This document shows, piece by piece, positions 25,656-35,122 of a stretch of DNA of 38,334 bases; the stretch's first letter is position 1, and the number at the start of each line of letters is the position of its first letter. Both the position numbers and the translations under genes were made by a program. Source of the DNA: Candidatus Uhrbacteria bacterium (lineage in GTDB: Bacteria; Patescibacteriota; Patescibacteriia; UBA9934; GWF2-40-263); NCBI GenBank assembly GCA_016235605.1, contig JACRJW010000034.1, positions 1-38,334 of the forward strand, read 5' to 3'. The notes beneath the pieces are model-generated. The model did not search any database. It saw only the letters and a list, made by a program, of their open reading frames with translations, and was not told the origin of the DNA.

Positions 25656-25774
25656 TTGCGGGATCAGATCCCCAAGCATCACACAAGCGAATTCTTGCAT
25701 GTTGCGTTACCCATTCATGGCACCCTCCTCACCACTATCCTACGAAAAATTTCTTTCCTGTACAATACGATCGT

Positions 25775-26641
25775 ATGACGTTGAAGAAAACAGTGTTGAT
25801 CATTCCACCCAACGATGCCGAGGCCGTGATGATCCAGAAGATTGCTGAAAAGCTTCAGCTCCCCATAATCGTGTCAAAGCAAAGCCACGGAGCATCGCTG
25901 GATAAAGGCCATGACTATGTTGCCGATGTGAAGGCCGGTGGCTACACGCAGGTCATTGTGGTTGAGATGCCAGGGGTCAAGGCAGAGGCGAAGCTGTGCA
26001 AGCTCGGTGTGAAGGTGTCGATCATTGACCATCACCACTACACAGGATTGAGTCGCGCGCATGATGCTCGTGGGAAACTCCTCCCATCATCGCTCGAACA
26101 ATTTTTAAAAATGTTCAAGGTGACGGATGCACGGCTCAAAGGGTGGGGCTTTGTTCCTCGACTCGTGCGCGGCATCGGCATCCAGGACCGTGGGTATGTG
26201 TGGTCCTTGCAAGATGAAGGCTACTCGACTTCAGAGATTAAAAAGGTCATGGAATTCCATGACCGGCTTATCGCGCATTTGCGCAATCCTGCGTCCGATG
26301 CGCGCAAAGATCGTCTTGCCATGGATGCCTGGAAGCGAAAAAAGAAGTGGAGAGAATTTTGGATTATTTCAACGCGTGCGGACGTCCAGTTGCGGCCAAA
26401 GCTCTCACGAATCGTCGTGGAAGAAATCGGTCAACCTACATCAATGATTATTGTCGAACATGGACGCGGACTCATCTACGTCCAAGAATCTCCCTATGCT
26501 CTGCATCTGTTTGAACGATTCGGTGGCTTTACCTTTGGGCTTGACCGCAACTGGGGCTACCGCAATGACGGGAAAAATAAAGTCACTCTTCAGGACGTGA
26601 AACGGGCGATCGAGACCGTTCATCACAAACGAGGGAGCTGA
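25775..26641 (+). CDS. DHH-like phosphoesterase-type protein, hypothetical
   Basis: Conserved-looking VSIIDHHHYTGL motif; ATG at 25775 preferred over 25643, which falls in the ncRNA terminator region. Confidence 0.6.
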   Translation: MTLKKTVLIIPPNDAEAVMIQKIAEKLQLPIIVSKQSHGASLDKGHDYVADVKAGGYTQVIVVEMPGVKAEAKLCKLGVKVSIIDHHHYTGLSRAHDARGKLLPSSLEQFLKMFKVTDARLKGWGFVPRLVRGIGIQDRGYVWSLQDEGYSTSEIKKVMEFHDRLIAHLRNPASDARKDRLAMDAWKRKKKWREFWIISTRADVQLRPKLSRIVVEEIGQPTSMIIVEHGRGLIYVQESPYALHLFERFGGFTFGLDRNWGYRNDGKNKVTLQDVKRAIETVHHKRGS

Positions 26642-26643
26642 CT

Positions 26644-27228
26644 ATGAAACCTTTTTTGATCGGGCTTGCAGGGCTTTCAGGAGCAGGGAAATCGACCCTT
26701 GCAGAACATTTGGAGGCGCAAGGCGGTGTGAAGCGTTTCCGATTTGATGCGTACTACAAAACAAAAGCCGATTGTCCAAAACTTGATGACGGACGCCTGC
26801 ATTGGGACCTTCCGGAGAGTTTGTATCTGGATGAGGTCTATGAGGTGTTGTGTGACCTGTGTGATGGCAACGACATTTTTCTTCCTATCTACAACCGGCG
26901 TTTGTGTGAGCGAACGGGGAAGATGCTCTACAAATCCGCGCCGGTGATTTTTGCCGAGGGTCTCCAATTATTTTCTGACGCGCGCATCCGTGACTTGTTT
27001 GACTTACGTTTGTGGCTTGAGATCGATGAGGAGACCGCGCTCGCCCGGCGACTTCAACGTCAGCCGGACTACGATGTGAGCTACCATCGAGCCGTTGCGC
27101 TTCCCGCTCAAAGGGAGCTTGTTTTGCCCCTGCGCGCGCATGCCCACGGCATCATCGACGGTTCTCAGTCCATAAAAACGGTTACGGAAACGGCGGACGA
27201 GATTATTCGACGCTTTCTTGGGGTTTGA
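26644..27228 (+). CDS. Uridine kinase-like P-loop NTPase
   Basis: IGLAGLSGAGKSTLAEHLE; FDAYYKTKADCPKLDDGRLHWDLPESL; PVIFAEGLQLF. Confidence 0.8.
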   Translation: MKPFLIGLAGLSGAGKSTLAEHLEAQGGVKRFRFDAYYKTKADCPKLDDGRLHWDLPESLYLDEVYEVLCDLCDGNDIFLPIYNRRLCERTGKMLYKSAPVIFAEGLQLFSDARIRDLFDLRLWLEIDEETALARRLQRQPDYDVSYHRAVALPAQRELVLPLRAHAHGIIDGSQSIKTVTETADEIIRRFLGV

Positions 27229-27255
27229 GACAAAGTCGCGTAAAATAGAAAAGCT

Positions 27256-28446
27256 ATGTGGCGGTTTGAATCAACGCACACACAACAAAAAGAAACGGAA
27301 TATCTCGATGCCGTGATCGAGAGGATTGAGGCTGACGAACATGTGCGCAGCCATGCCAAGGCGATCCTTGACGGGGTGAGCGCACAGGAACCGCTTGTAT
27401 CGCAGAGTCTTCTTACGCCGCAAGACGTGCGTTACCACGCCGAGGGTCCCAACATGCGCGATCACCTCACGCTTATGCTCATGGTCCTCACTTGTGTGGA
27501 AGAAGAGAAGCTCCATCTCATCGACATCGAAGAGTTTCGGCGGCTCAAGGGTTATGAGGGGGAGATCCAAGAACTTGAAGACACGCTCAAAGAGCAGGCT
27601 GCGTTCTTTCAGGTCTTTATTCTTGCCCACGACGTGTGCAAGTGGGTGAGCCTCAGTTTCACCTCGACAAAAGAACCCGAGACGTTTTTTGAGTCGCCCA
27701 GCCTTGAAGAAAAATTGAAACAGCGCATGGCGTATCTTGAATCTTACGAAGCGTTTGCTCACAGCCACGTGGGGAAATCTCCACGAGAGATTCAAGCGCA
27801 GTTTTATCTTGCGCATAAAATCGACGTGCACTATCACAACCATGCCCGGCACATCCATGCGCGTGTCTATCAAGAGTTGCTTGACCGTTTGTGCCAGGCA
27901 CATGGACTCACGGAACGCGATCGAGCGCTCTTGGAAGACCTCGTGAGCCATCACATGGAGTTTGGGAGTGATTTTGACGTAGTGCGTCCAAAGCGCATTG
28001 AGCGCTATGTGCATCTGGCCACCAAGCGCGGGTTTGATGCAGACGACTTCATTGATCTCATGCAAGGCTGCCAGTTTTTGGACGGCGTGTGTGGATCCAA
28101 GCGGCTGGGGCCTCGTGGATATTTCCATGATCCACTTCTTCTCATCAACTGTTTGAAGAGTGAACAGGAGTATGCTCCGTGGCGGCGCGCACAAAAAGAA
28201 CGGGAGCGAGTGGAAGAGGAAGGTCGTGCACGCAATCGGCTCCTCAAAGAGGTCGGGTTGGACGGCGTGGCGCTCATGGATGTTTTACACATGGAACCAG
28301 GGCGCGCGTTTGGTTTGGCTCTGCGCAGGATCCAGGCGGGCATGCTGGGAAAAGCTGAGATGCCGACGTTCGGGGCAAAGATCGATCAGGAAATCGAAAA
28401 GCGTGTCGCACAGTTTTATCAGAAGGCGTTTAAGAAAGGAGAGTAA
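27256..28446 (+). CDS. Hypothetical protein, possible HD-domain-like
   Basis: FILAHDVCKWVSL, HYHNHARHIHARVYQELL and LVSHHMEFGSDFD His/Asp clusters; co-directional with ruvA. Confidence 0.5.
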   Translation: MWRFESTHTQQKETEYLDAVIERIEADEHVRSHAKAILDGVSAQEPLVSQSLLTPQDVRYHAEGPNMRDHLTLMLMVLTCVEEEKLHLIDIEEFRRLKGYEGEIQELEDTLKEQAAFFQVFILAHDVCKWVSLSFTSTKEPETFFESPSLEEKLKQRMAYLESYEAFAHSHVGKSPREIQAQFYLAHKIDVHYHNHARHIHARVYQELLDRLCQAHGLTERDRALLEDLVSHHMEFGSDFDVVRPKRIERYVHLATKRGFDADDFIDLMQGCQFLDGVCGSKRLGPRGYFHDPLLLINCLKSEQEYAPWRRAQKERERVEEEGRARNRLLKEVGLDGVALMDVLHMEPGRAFGLALRRIQAGMLGKAEMPTFGAKIDQEIEKRVAQFYQKAFKKGE

Positions 28447-28448
28447 GT

Positions 28449-28994
28449 ATGATGAGTTTCATCCGTGGGAGCGTGTTGCATCATGGCGTCGGCTATCTTT
28501 TGGTTGAGTGCCAAGGTTTGGGATACAAGATTACGATGCCAGAGTCTGTGGCGCACGAGTTTGGCGGCAATGTCCAGATGTATCTTCACGAGGTCGCGCG
28601 CGATGACGGTCGTGAACTGTTTGGGTTTCGATCGGTTCTCGAGCTCGAATTTTTTTGGAAGTTAATCAGCGTCTCAGGAGTCGGTCCCAAGAGTGCGCAG
28701 AAGATTGTCTTCTCCGATTCCGTTGAGCGCGTGAAAGGAAAAATTATGGCAGGGGATCTTTCAAGCCTCACGGACGTGCCTGGCATCGGCAAGAAGACCG
28801 CGCAGAAAATTATCTTGGAACTCAAAGGCGCGCTCGTTGACGAGCCTGGTGTGGCGTCGATGGATGCAGACGCGATTGAGGCGCTGGTTGGTCTTGGTTA
28901 TTCGCGTCGCGACGCACAGGCCGCGCTCTCTGGCATCCAAGAGCAGACAACAGATGATCGCATCCGTGCGGCGCTGAGGAGACTGAGTCGGTAG
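28449..28994 (+). CDS. ruvA: Holliday junction DNA helicase subunit RuvA
   Basis: MMSFIRGSVLHHGVGYLLVECQGLGYKI; LISVSGVGPKSAQKI; LTDVPGIGKKTAQKIILELK. Confidence 0.95.
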   Translation: MMSFIRGSVLHHGVGYLLVECQGLGYKITMPESVAHEFGGNVQMYLHEVARDDGRELFGFRSVLELEFFWKLISVSGVGPKSAQKIVFSDSVERVKGKIMAGDLSSLTDVPGIGKKTAQKIILELKGALVDEPGVASMDADAIEALVGLGYSRRDAQAALSGIQEQTTDDRIRAALRRLSR

Positions 28995-29017
28995 GTCGCA
29001 AGACGTGAGCCTCGTTT

Positions 29018-29953
29018 ATGTTGGAAAAAAATGCGTGGAACCGATTTGTTCTTGAGCACGGCCCGCGGTCGGGTCGGTTTTTGCAATCGTGGGAGTGGGG
29101 GGAGTGCCAACAGGCAATGGGAGAGACGGTCCGTCGGGAGGTTTACGAGGAACAAGGAAAAGTTGCGGGCGTTGGTCAATGGATTGATCGCAAGGTTCCA
29201 CTGTTTGGTGGGTATCGTTTTTGTCCTAAGGGTCCGATAGGTCCTATGCGACTCACATCCGATCAAATGTTTTTGCGCGTTGAACCACAGACAGACGAAT
29301 TTCTCTCTCATGCAAAAAAATCGATCGACGTGAATCCAGCGCACACGCTCATCACCGATCTGCGGCAGAGTGAAGACGAGCTGCTCGCTCACATGCACGA
29401 GAAGACACGCTACAATATTCGTGTGGCGACGCGGCATGAACTCGTGATCGATTTGCACCACGGGTCGTTGGACGATGTCTGGCCGCTGTTTCGTGAGACG
29501 TCACAGCGCGGTTCCTTCAGGCTCCACATCAAACAGTATTACGAATCCATGCTCCAGAATCTTCAAGGATCCAGCTGTTCCGTCTTTTGCGCGGTTGCTC
29601 AAACATCGGGCGCGCCTCTTGCTGCCACCATCATGGTAGACTTCGGTGACACGCGGACGTATCTCCACGGCGCGTCCTCAAATGGACATCGCAATTTTAT
29701 GGCGCCGTATCTTCTCCATTGGGAGCTGATGCGTGACGCCAAGTCATGCGGTCAGCGTTTCTATGACTGGTGGGGCGTGGCCCCCCAGAGTGCTCCACCA
29801 AATCACCCTTGGACTGGCATCAGCCGTTTCAAGCGTGGCTTCGGTGGCGAGGAAGTCGCTTCGCCAGGAACCTACGATATCGTCCATCAGCCATTTCGCT
29901 ATCAACTCTATTCTTTGAGCCGTGCATTCGCCAGGACGATTCGTCACCTATGA
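29018..29953 (+). CDS. FemAB/FemX-like peptidoglycan aminoacyltransferase
   Basis: FLQSWEWGECQQAMGE...MHEKTRYNIRVATRHEL...YDWWGVAPQSAPPNHPWTGISRFKRGFGGE. Confidence 0.9.
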   Translation: MLEKNAWNRFVLEHGPRSGRFLQSWEWGECQQAMGETVRREVYEEQGKVAGVGQWIDRKVPLFGGYRFCPKGPIGPMRLTSDQMFLRVEPQTDEFLSHAKKSIDVNPAHTLITDLRQSEDELLAHMHEKTRYNIRVATRHELVIDLHHGSLDDVWPLFRETSQRGSFRLHIKQYYESMLQNLQGSSCSVFCAVAQTSGAPLAATIMVDFGDTRTYLHGASSNGHRNFMAPYLLHWELMRDAKSCGQRFYDWWGVAPQSAPPNHPWTGISRFKRGFGGEEVASPGTYDIVHQPFRYQLYSLSRAFARTIRHL

Positions 29954-30873
29954 TCCAATCCCTTGTCGTTATCATTGGCTTGATCGTGTTTGAAGTCGTG
30001 AGTTCCATCGATAACGCCATCGTAAACGCACATGTCCTCAAGACCGTGCCGGAGAAATTCCGGAAGTTCTTTTTGCTCTGGGGACTCTTGCTCGCCGTAT
30101 TCGTCATGCGCGGCCTTTTGCCTTTTGTGATTGTATGGCTTGCGAACGCTGATCTTTCCTTTGCCCAGATTTTGGATCTCGTCCTTTCGGACCCACAAAA
30201 AATGGAAGTCGCCCTTGTGCACTCTAAACCATTTTTGCTTCTAGGCGGCGGTGTGTACCTCTTCTTTGTTTTTTTGGCCTGGCTGTTCCTGGAAGAAAAA
30301 AAGTACGCCTTTTTTGTCGAGCATTTTATTCATCGACAGGGCGTCTGGTTCTACGCGATCTCTTCGTTGTTTATCACCCTCATCATTTATTTTTCTTCCA
30401 CTTCCAGTCCCGCGATGGCCCTTGCCGCGTCGATCGGTGCGACGGCCTTTTTTCTCACCGATGGCTTTCGTAAGAATGCTGAGGAGAAAGAAAAACAACT
30501 GGAGAGCCATCACATGAGCGCATGGAGTAAGCTCCTCTATCTGGAGGTCCTCGATGCGTCGTTTTCGATCGATGGCGTGATCGGCGCGTTTGCGTTTACC
30601 ATGGCGGTTCCCCTCATCTTGATCGGCAACGGGATCGGCGCGTTTGTCGTGCGTGAGTTCACGGTGAAGGGGATGAACGTGATTTCAAGATTTGCGTATT
30701 TGAAAAATGGCGCGATGTATTCCATTGGGATGCTTGGGGGACTGATGGTGCTTGAAAGTTTTGGACGCGAGGTTGCTTTTTGGGTGGCTCCGCTCAACAC
30801 GGTTGCACTGCTCATCGTCTTTCTGTACCTTTCTGTACGTGAGATGAAGATGGCTGAAAAATCCAACGTATGA
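29950..30873 (+). CDS. DUF475/TerC-like integral membrane protein
   Basis: FEVVSSIDNAIVNAHVL; LYLEVLDASFSIDGVIGAFAF; multiple TM helices. ATG at 29950 overlaps the FemAB stop. Confidence 0.87.
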   Translation: MIQSLVVIIGLIVFEVVSSIDNAIVNAHVLKTVPEKFRKFFLLWGLLLAVFVMRGLLPFVIVWLANADLSFAQILDLVLSDPQKMEVALVHSKPFLLLGGGVYLFFVFLAWLFLEEKKYAFFVEHFIHRQGVWFYAISSLFITLIIYFSSTSSPAMALAASIGATAFFLTDGFRKNAEEKEKQLESHHMSAWSKLLYLEVLDASFSIDGVIGAFAFTMAVPLILIGNGIGAFVVREFTVKGMNVISRFAYLKNGAMYSIGMLGGLMVLESFGREVAFWVAPLNTVALLIVFLYLSVREMKMAEKSNV

Positions 30874-31538
30874 AAACTGTCTTGATCACTGGTGTGGGCA
30901 AAGGCATTGGCAAAGCGCTCAAGGAGAAATTTTTGGACGAAGGCTATTTTGTCATCGGGACATTTTTTACTGGAAGACCGGATCCACAGGAGCATCTCAA
31001 AGATTTCTCTCTCGATCTGAGTAACCCTGCTTCGATCGCGTCGTGTGCTACAGCGATCACGAATTTTGGTCGGAACATCGACATTTTGATCAACTGCGCT
31101 GGCGTGCTGAAAGACGAAGATGAAACCAGCGTCGTCGCTGACAAACTGCGGGAGACTCTGGAAGTGAATCTCATTGGCACGATTGATTTTACACAGAGAC
31201 TTCTTCCGATCATGCAAGACAAAGGACATATCGTGAACATTTCCTCGACCGCTGGATCACTCATGCTCACGGGGAAACACGCCAGCCACCTTGAAGGCCG
31301 TTATCCCGCTTACAAAATTTCCAAAGCCGCACTCAACATGTACACCGTGACGTTGGCGAAGCAGTTGGATGGACAGGTCACGGTTTCCTCTGTGCATCCT
31401 GGATGGGTGAAGACGGACATGGGCGGCGAGGATGCCGATCTTACGCCTGAGCAGTCCGCAGAGGGGATCTACAACGTGGCCGTCTCACGTCCGCCAACCG
31501 GAGGCTTTTGGTTTGCCGGGGAGAGCGTTCCTTGGTAG
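30870..31538 (+). CDS. Short-chain dehydrogenase/reductase
   Basis: VLITGVGKGIGKAL; NCAGVL; IVNISSTAGS; YPAYKISKAALN. Confidence 0.93.
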   Translation: MKTVLITGVGKGIGKALKEKFLDEGYFVIGTFFTGRPDPQEHLKDFSLDLSNPASIASCATAITNFGRNIDILINCAGVLKDEDETSVVADKLRETLEVNLIGTIDFTQRLLPIMQDKGHIVNISSTAGSLMLTGKHASHLEGRYPAYKISKAALNMYTVTLAKQLDGQVTVSSVHPGWVKTDMGGEDADLTPEQSAEGIYNVAVSRPPTGGFWFAGESVPW

Positions 31539-31550
31539 GGTTTTCATCCT

Positions 31551-31627
31551 GCACCCGTAGCTTAGCTGGATAAAGCGTTTCCCTCCGAAGGAAGAGACCA
31601 GAGGTTCGAATCCTCTCGGGTGCACCA
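31551..31627 (+). tRNA. tRNA-Arg (CCG)
   Basis: GCACCCGTAGCTTAGCTGGATAAAGCGTTTCCCTCCGAAGGAAGAGACCAGAGGTTCGAATCCTCTCGGGTGCACCA: cloverleaf, anticodon CCG, encoded CCA. Confidence 0.96.
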
Positions 31628-31636
31628 GAGAAAATT

Positions 31637-31664
31637 AAAAGCGATTTCGTTCGAGGTCGCTTTT
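31637..31664. terminator. Terminator hairpin after tRNA-Arg
   Basis: AAAAGCGA-tttcgttcgagg-TCGCTTTT. Confidence 0.65.
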
Positions 31665-31704
31665 GGTATGGAAAAGCGCATCCAGTGGATGCGCGGCGTT
31701 GGGG

Positions 31705-32100
31705 CTAGATCGTCCCGGTCGGGGACACGAGGAACTTCGCTGCCTGGATGATCCAGGCCGACGAGGAGGCGAAGAAGAAACCCATGACGATCTTGTGGCC
31801 GAGCGGCCATTGCACGAAGTCGAGCAGCGGGGTGTTTGTCCCCTGCGGCCACCAGTTGTGTTTGGTCGTGATGATGAGGGCGGCTACCATCCAGACCGCG
31901 CTGTTCGCGATCTGTGCGTCCACCAGCCCGAGATAGGCGTAGAAGTCGGAGCCGTCGAGGATGCCGTGCGTGGTGAGGAAGGTGAACATCCCGATCGACG
32001 GGAGTCCCATCATGATGGCCATGATCAGACCTGCCACGGTCAGGATGAGGAGCTCTGGAAGCTGCGAGCGCTGGGAAGGGAGGGTGAGAGTTGAGGTCAA
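31705..32100 (-). CDS. Small multi-spanning membrane protein, hypothetical (TTG start)
   Basis: LLILTVAGLIMAIMMGLPSIGMFTFL..., ANSAVWMVAALIITT, IVMGFFFASSSAWIIQAAKFLV hydrophobic segments; terminator hairpin gcgcatcc/ggatgcgc downstream. Confidence 0.65.
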   Translation of the reverse strand: MTSTLTLPSQRSQLPELLILTVAGLIMAIMMGLPSIGMFTFLTTHGILDGSDFYAYLGLVDAQIANSAVWMVAALIITTKHNWWPQGTNTPLLDFVQWPLGHKIVMGFFFASSSAWIIQAAKFLVSPTGTI

Positions 32101-32221
32101 GATACTTCCTTTGACGTGTCATGGAATGAGTCCGGCTGATCCTGCCGTAGGAGTCTGTAACGACGATTCAAGCTACATCAGAATGAGAAATCTGTCCAGG
32201 GGCACGTTTGCTACCACAATT

Positions 32222-32572
32222 CTAAAACAAAATTGATTTTCTATTGATATTGATTGACTGAACCGTTCGTTCTTTCTTTTTGGCGTTTTCCGTGTAGGAA
32301 ATGATCACCAGACGGTCGCCAAGATAAAAATGGCACTCGCTGAGTTTCACAGAGTGACTTCTTCCAAGAACTTTCGACGGGCGCAAAAGTTGTTTGATCG
32401 ATAGAAATAAAGAATCGAACAGAGATTGAGCAGAGAGCTCGTACTGTTCGAGAATAATTTTTTCGAACCAAATACCCGTGTCGGAGAATAGTTCGCGATA
32501 ACCTCTGCGGTAAGCATCTACGTAGATCAACATTTCCGTTACGGCCGCTTCACTAAACCGAACGAGAAACAT
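32222..32572 (-). CDS. Hypothetical 116-aa protein, possibly toxin-like (RelE/ParE-like C-terminus)
   Basis: Ends ...CHFYLGDRLVIISYTENAKKKERTVQSI; preceded by an overlapping small basic ORF as in TA operons. Confidence 0.5.
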   Translation of the reverse strand: MFLVRFSEAAVTEMLIYVDAYRRGYRELFSDTGIWFEKIILEQYELSAQSLFDSLFLSIKQLLRPSKVLGRSHSVKLSECHFYLGDRLVIISYTENAKKKERTVQSININRKSILF

Positions 32573-32708
32573 ATGCTTTTGACGTTTTGGCTTTCAGCGA
32601 AAAAGCCGTTTTTTTGACCGTGCGTAATTCGCGTTGAAGCGTCGCAACAGACTCTTTGATTTTTTTGTTCACGACGGTCTGTGCTTCGTCGAAAGAATAA
32701 GTCTTCAT
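32553..32708 (-). CDS. 51-aa small basic ORF overlapping the 32222 gene start (candidate antitoxin)
   Basis: MKTYSFDEAQTVVNKKIKESVATLQRELRTVKKTAFSLKAKTSKAYVSRSV*; 20-nt overlap with downstream start. Below the ORF-track cutoff. Confidence 0.55.
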   Translation of the reverse strand: MKTYSFDEAQTVVNKKIKESVATLQRELRTVKKTAFSLKAKTSKAYVSRSV

Positions 32709-32822
32709 ACCATCATAACGTAGCATGTGGTTTGTCTGGGGTCAATCGACCTCAAAGTCGCTTTTGGATTAGAAAAGCCGTACAGGATCCGAGAAGGATG
32801 CGACTGTACGGCAGCGGGGGAG

Positions 32823-33254
32823 CTAGTCGACGAAGCGCAGGCGAATTCCGTAGTCGGTTCCGATCAGCTCGACGGCTTGGAATACGTCGTCGGCACCGCC
32901 ACGGACAGCCTGGACGATGCCCACCAGGTAGTCTGGCACGGCCTGGACCTGGATCATCTGCGCGATCTCGTTCATGAAACCATGACCGAAGTGGATGACT
33001 CCGCGAAATCTGTCGGGATGCGCGGTCAGGTAGGCCCTCACAGCAGGACGAGCGGCCATGATCGGAAACCCGACTTCTGGGTCAGCCCATGCTTCGTTCC
33101 ACAGGTGTCCCTGTGAGAAGGCGAGCGACGAGAGGACGAAACTCTCGATCTCTGGCAGTACCAGGATCCTGGGCTCCGGCATGGAGGAGCGCCTCCAGCC
33201 CTTTGGCGCATGGCGGTCGATTGCGGTGATCAGCTGTTCACTAGTGTGTCTCAC
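32823..33254 (-). CDS. Hypothetical 143-aa protein (GTG start)
   Basis: SD ggaggt before GTG; TTGACA-17-TAGTCT promoter upstream; strong terminator hairpin gccgtacag/ctgtacggc + TTTT downstream. Confidence 0.7.
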   Translation of the reverse strand: MRHTSEQLITAIDRHAPKGWRRSSMPEPRILVLPEIESFVLSSLAFSQGHLWNEAWADPEVGFPIMAARPAVRAYLTAHPDRFRGVIHFGHGFMNEIAQMIQVQAVPDYLVGIVQAVRGGADDVFQAVELIGTDYGIRLRFVD

Positions 33255-33271
33255 GAAACCTCCAGGGGAGG

Positions 33272-33300
33272 AGACTACAACACAAGTGGCTAATTGTCAA
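33272..33300 (-). promoter_or_regulatory. sigma70-like promoter for the 32823 gene
   Basis: Minus strand TTGACA-17 nt-TAGTCT. Confidence 0.65.
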
Positions 33301-35122
33301 CCACCACGCCTTCTCCCTTTGCAAAGTCGTCCTCAGGAAGTTCACTTGTGAGTTCGCTCAAGGACTCACTGAGCGATTCGTTGGTCACGGTATCTTTTGC
33401 TTCAAAGCTCGTCGTGTTGGCTAATTTCACAAATCGTCCAACGTCTCCCGCGTCTGGATGAATCAATACATCAAACCACGCTCCCGCATGGCCGACGGTG
33501 ACAGGCATCTTGCTGATCGACCAGGTGACAAGCCGTGTCGTTGCATTGTAGCTCACGGTTCCAATGTCCGTGTCTGTGTTATCCAGCCATGTGACATCCT
33601 GGGGAATGGTCGTAGACATCTTCACTCCCGAGAGCGTGTGCAGAGAGTTAGTGACATTCAAGTAGACACGGTAACTGGTCGTCTCACCGACCTTAGGTGG
33701 CAGGGGACCGCTCCCAATCGCGCTTCCACTTTCAGAGTAGTAACGCGCTTGTGCATTCACTCTGACGTCTGAGTTCAAAGAGACCGTGATCGGTGTGGCG
33801 TCCAGGATCCGTGTGCTCGTCACGTTACCGACTTTTCCAAGCGTGAGCGTCACGGTGATGGTAAAGGCATCGGCATCTCCTAGATTCAGCTCAGAGGACA
33901 CAGGAAGCAAAAGGTCGATGACGCTGGAATCGTCAGGATCGAGTTTTTTGAGAGATGAGATCGCGCTTTGGTCCCAGGAAATGGTGTTGCCACTGCGCGA
34001 TCCGTCCCCGAGGTCGGCGCGGCTCCAATCAATCGGCACCGCCCCGTTTTGTCCTGTCAGGTTCATGTCAAACGAAAGATCCTCAACCGTTTCTTCACTC
34101 GCGTTTTCGTAATCGATGGAGATGCGAAGCGAATCTCCCACTTGTGCGTTTTGGTTTTCATTTGAACCGTTTACGATGACCGAGAACGCGACCGATCCGC
34201 CCAAGACGTCGGTCACCACTTCTTGTGTGGCTTGTGGGAGCGTGAGCTCGTCATCCACGAATCCGACACTCACAGAAACTTTTTGTTCGCCAGAAGCCGT
34301 GGAAGTAAATGAACCTTTCAAGGTGATAGCCTTGAGTTCTCCCGGGGCAAGCGTGAGGATGTTCCAGGACGTTTCGTTTTCTCCCAGAGCCGGATCGGAC
34401 TGCGAAAGCGAAAAATCTTGCGGCAGGTTTGGTGTGACACGTAAGTTGTACACGGGTTCACTTCCGGTGTTCTGCACGTTCACCACATACTCAGACGTGT
34501 CGCCAGCCAGGGCTTTTTCAGGACCCGTGAGCGAGAGGGCAACAACCGAATCAACAATCTCGACTTTGTGCGTGGCGATGTCTTGGAAATCGGAATTGAA
34601 GTTTGCGGGTTTATAGGTATAGAGCGCCTGCAGCCGCTGTGAGCTCGGGACTTCGGAAAGGAAGACGCCACTCACCGTGATCTTGCCGTCTGATCCTGCG
34701 CTCACGGATCCGATCGTCCATTCGCCGCTTTCGTCAGGTTCAGGGACGCTTGAGAGCACGTGGAACGAGTCGGGGACGTTTAGTTTCATTTTGAGGCTGG
34801 CGATCGGAACGGAGCCGGTGTTTTCGTATATGAAGGTGAACGAGCTCGGTTCGCCAGATTTTACTTCGTCAGGGCCTTCCACCGTGAGCACCAGCGTTTC
34901 GTTATCGTGGAAAAATCCTTGCGAGAAAAGAAAAAAGCCGCCCCACGCGATGGCCGACAGGAATCCAAACAGGAGGATCAATTTTATGAGGAGTCTCGTG
35001 AATCCAGATCGCCCTGCGCGATCGAGTTTGGTGAGGTTGGGGATGTGCCCATCTCGCGTGTAGATCGATCGCAACTCTTGTTTGATTTCGCGCGAGCTGT
35101 GGCGTTTGCGGCGTACCATCAT
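33290..35122 (-). CDS. Membrane-anchored protein with DUF11/CARDB-like Ig-type repeats
   Basis: N-terminal cytoplasmic basic region + TM; repeated 'YENTGSVPIASLKMKLNVPDSF', 'VQNTGSEPVYNLRVTPNLPQDF' units. Confidence 0.75.
   Translation of the reverse strand: MMVRRKRHSSREIKQELRSIYTRDGHIPNLTKLDRAGRSGFTRLLIKLILLFGFLSAIAWGGFFLFSQGFFHDNETLVLTVEGPDEVKSGEPSSFTFIYENTGSVPIASLKMKLNVPDSFHVLSSVPEPDESGEWTIGSVSAGSDGKITVSGVFLSEVPSSQRLQALYTYKPANFNSDFQDIATHKVEIVDSVVALSLTGPEKALAGDTSEYVVNVQNTGSEPVYNLRVTPNLPQDFSLSQSDPALGENETSWNILTLAPGELKAITLKGSFTSTASGEQKVSVSVGFVDDELTLPQATQEVVTDVLGGSVAFSVIVNGSNENQNAQVGDSLRISIDYENASEETVEDLSFDMNLTGQNGAVPIDWSRADLGDGSRSGNTISWDQSAISSLKKLDPDDSSVIDLLLPVSSELNLGDADAFTITVTLTLGKVGNVTSTRILDATPITVSLNSDVRVNAQARYYSESGSAIGSGPLPPKVGETTSYRVYLNVTNSLHTLSGVKMSTTIPQDVTWLDNTDTDIGTVSYNATTRLVTWSISKMPVTVGHAGAWFDVLIHPDAGDVGRFVKLANTTSFEAKDTVTNESLSESLSELTSELPEDDFAKGEGVVVDN

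Noticed and set aside
24733-25660. RNase P RNA, tmRNA or SRP RNA
   Set aside because: I could not find the conserved cores (for example GAGGAAAGTCC, the tmRNA 3' TpsiC arm, or the SRP GGAAG..GCAGC segment).
27271-28194. 307-aa minus-strand ORF
   Set aside because: Antisense to the 27256-28446 gene in a co-directional + strand cluster; composition not protein-like.
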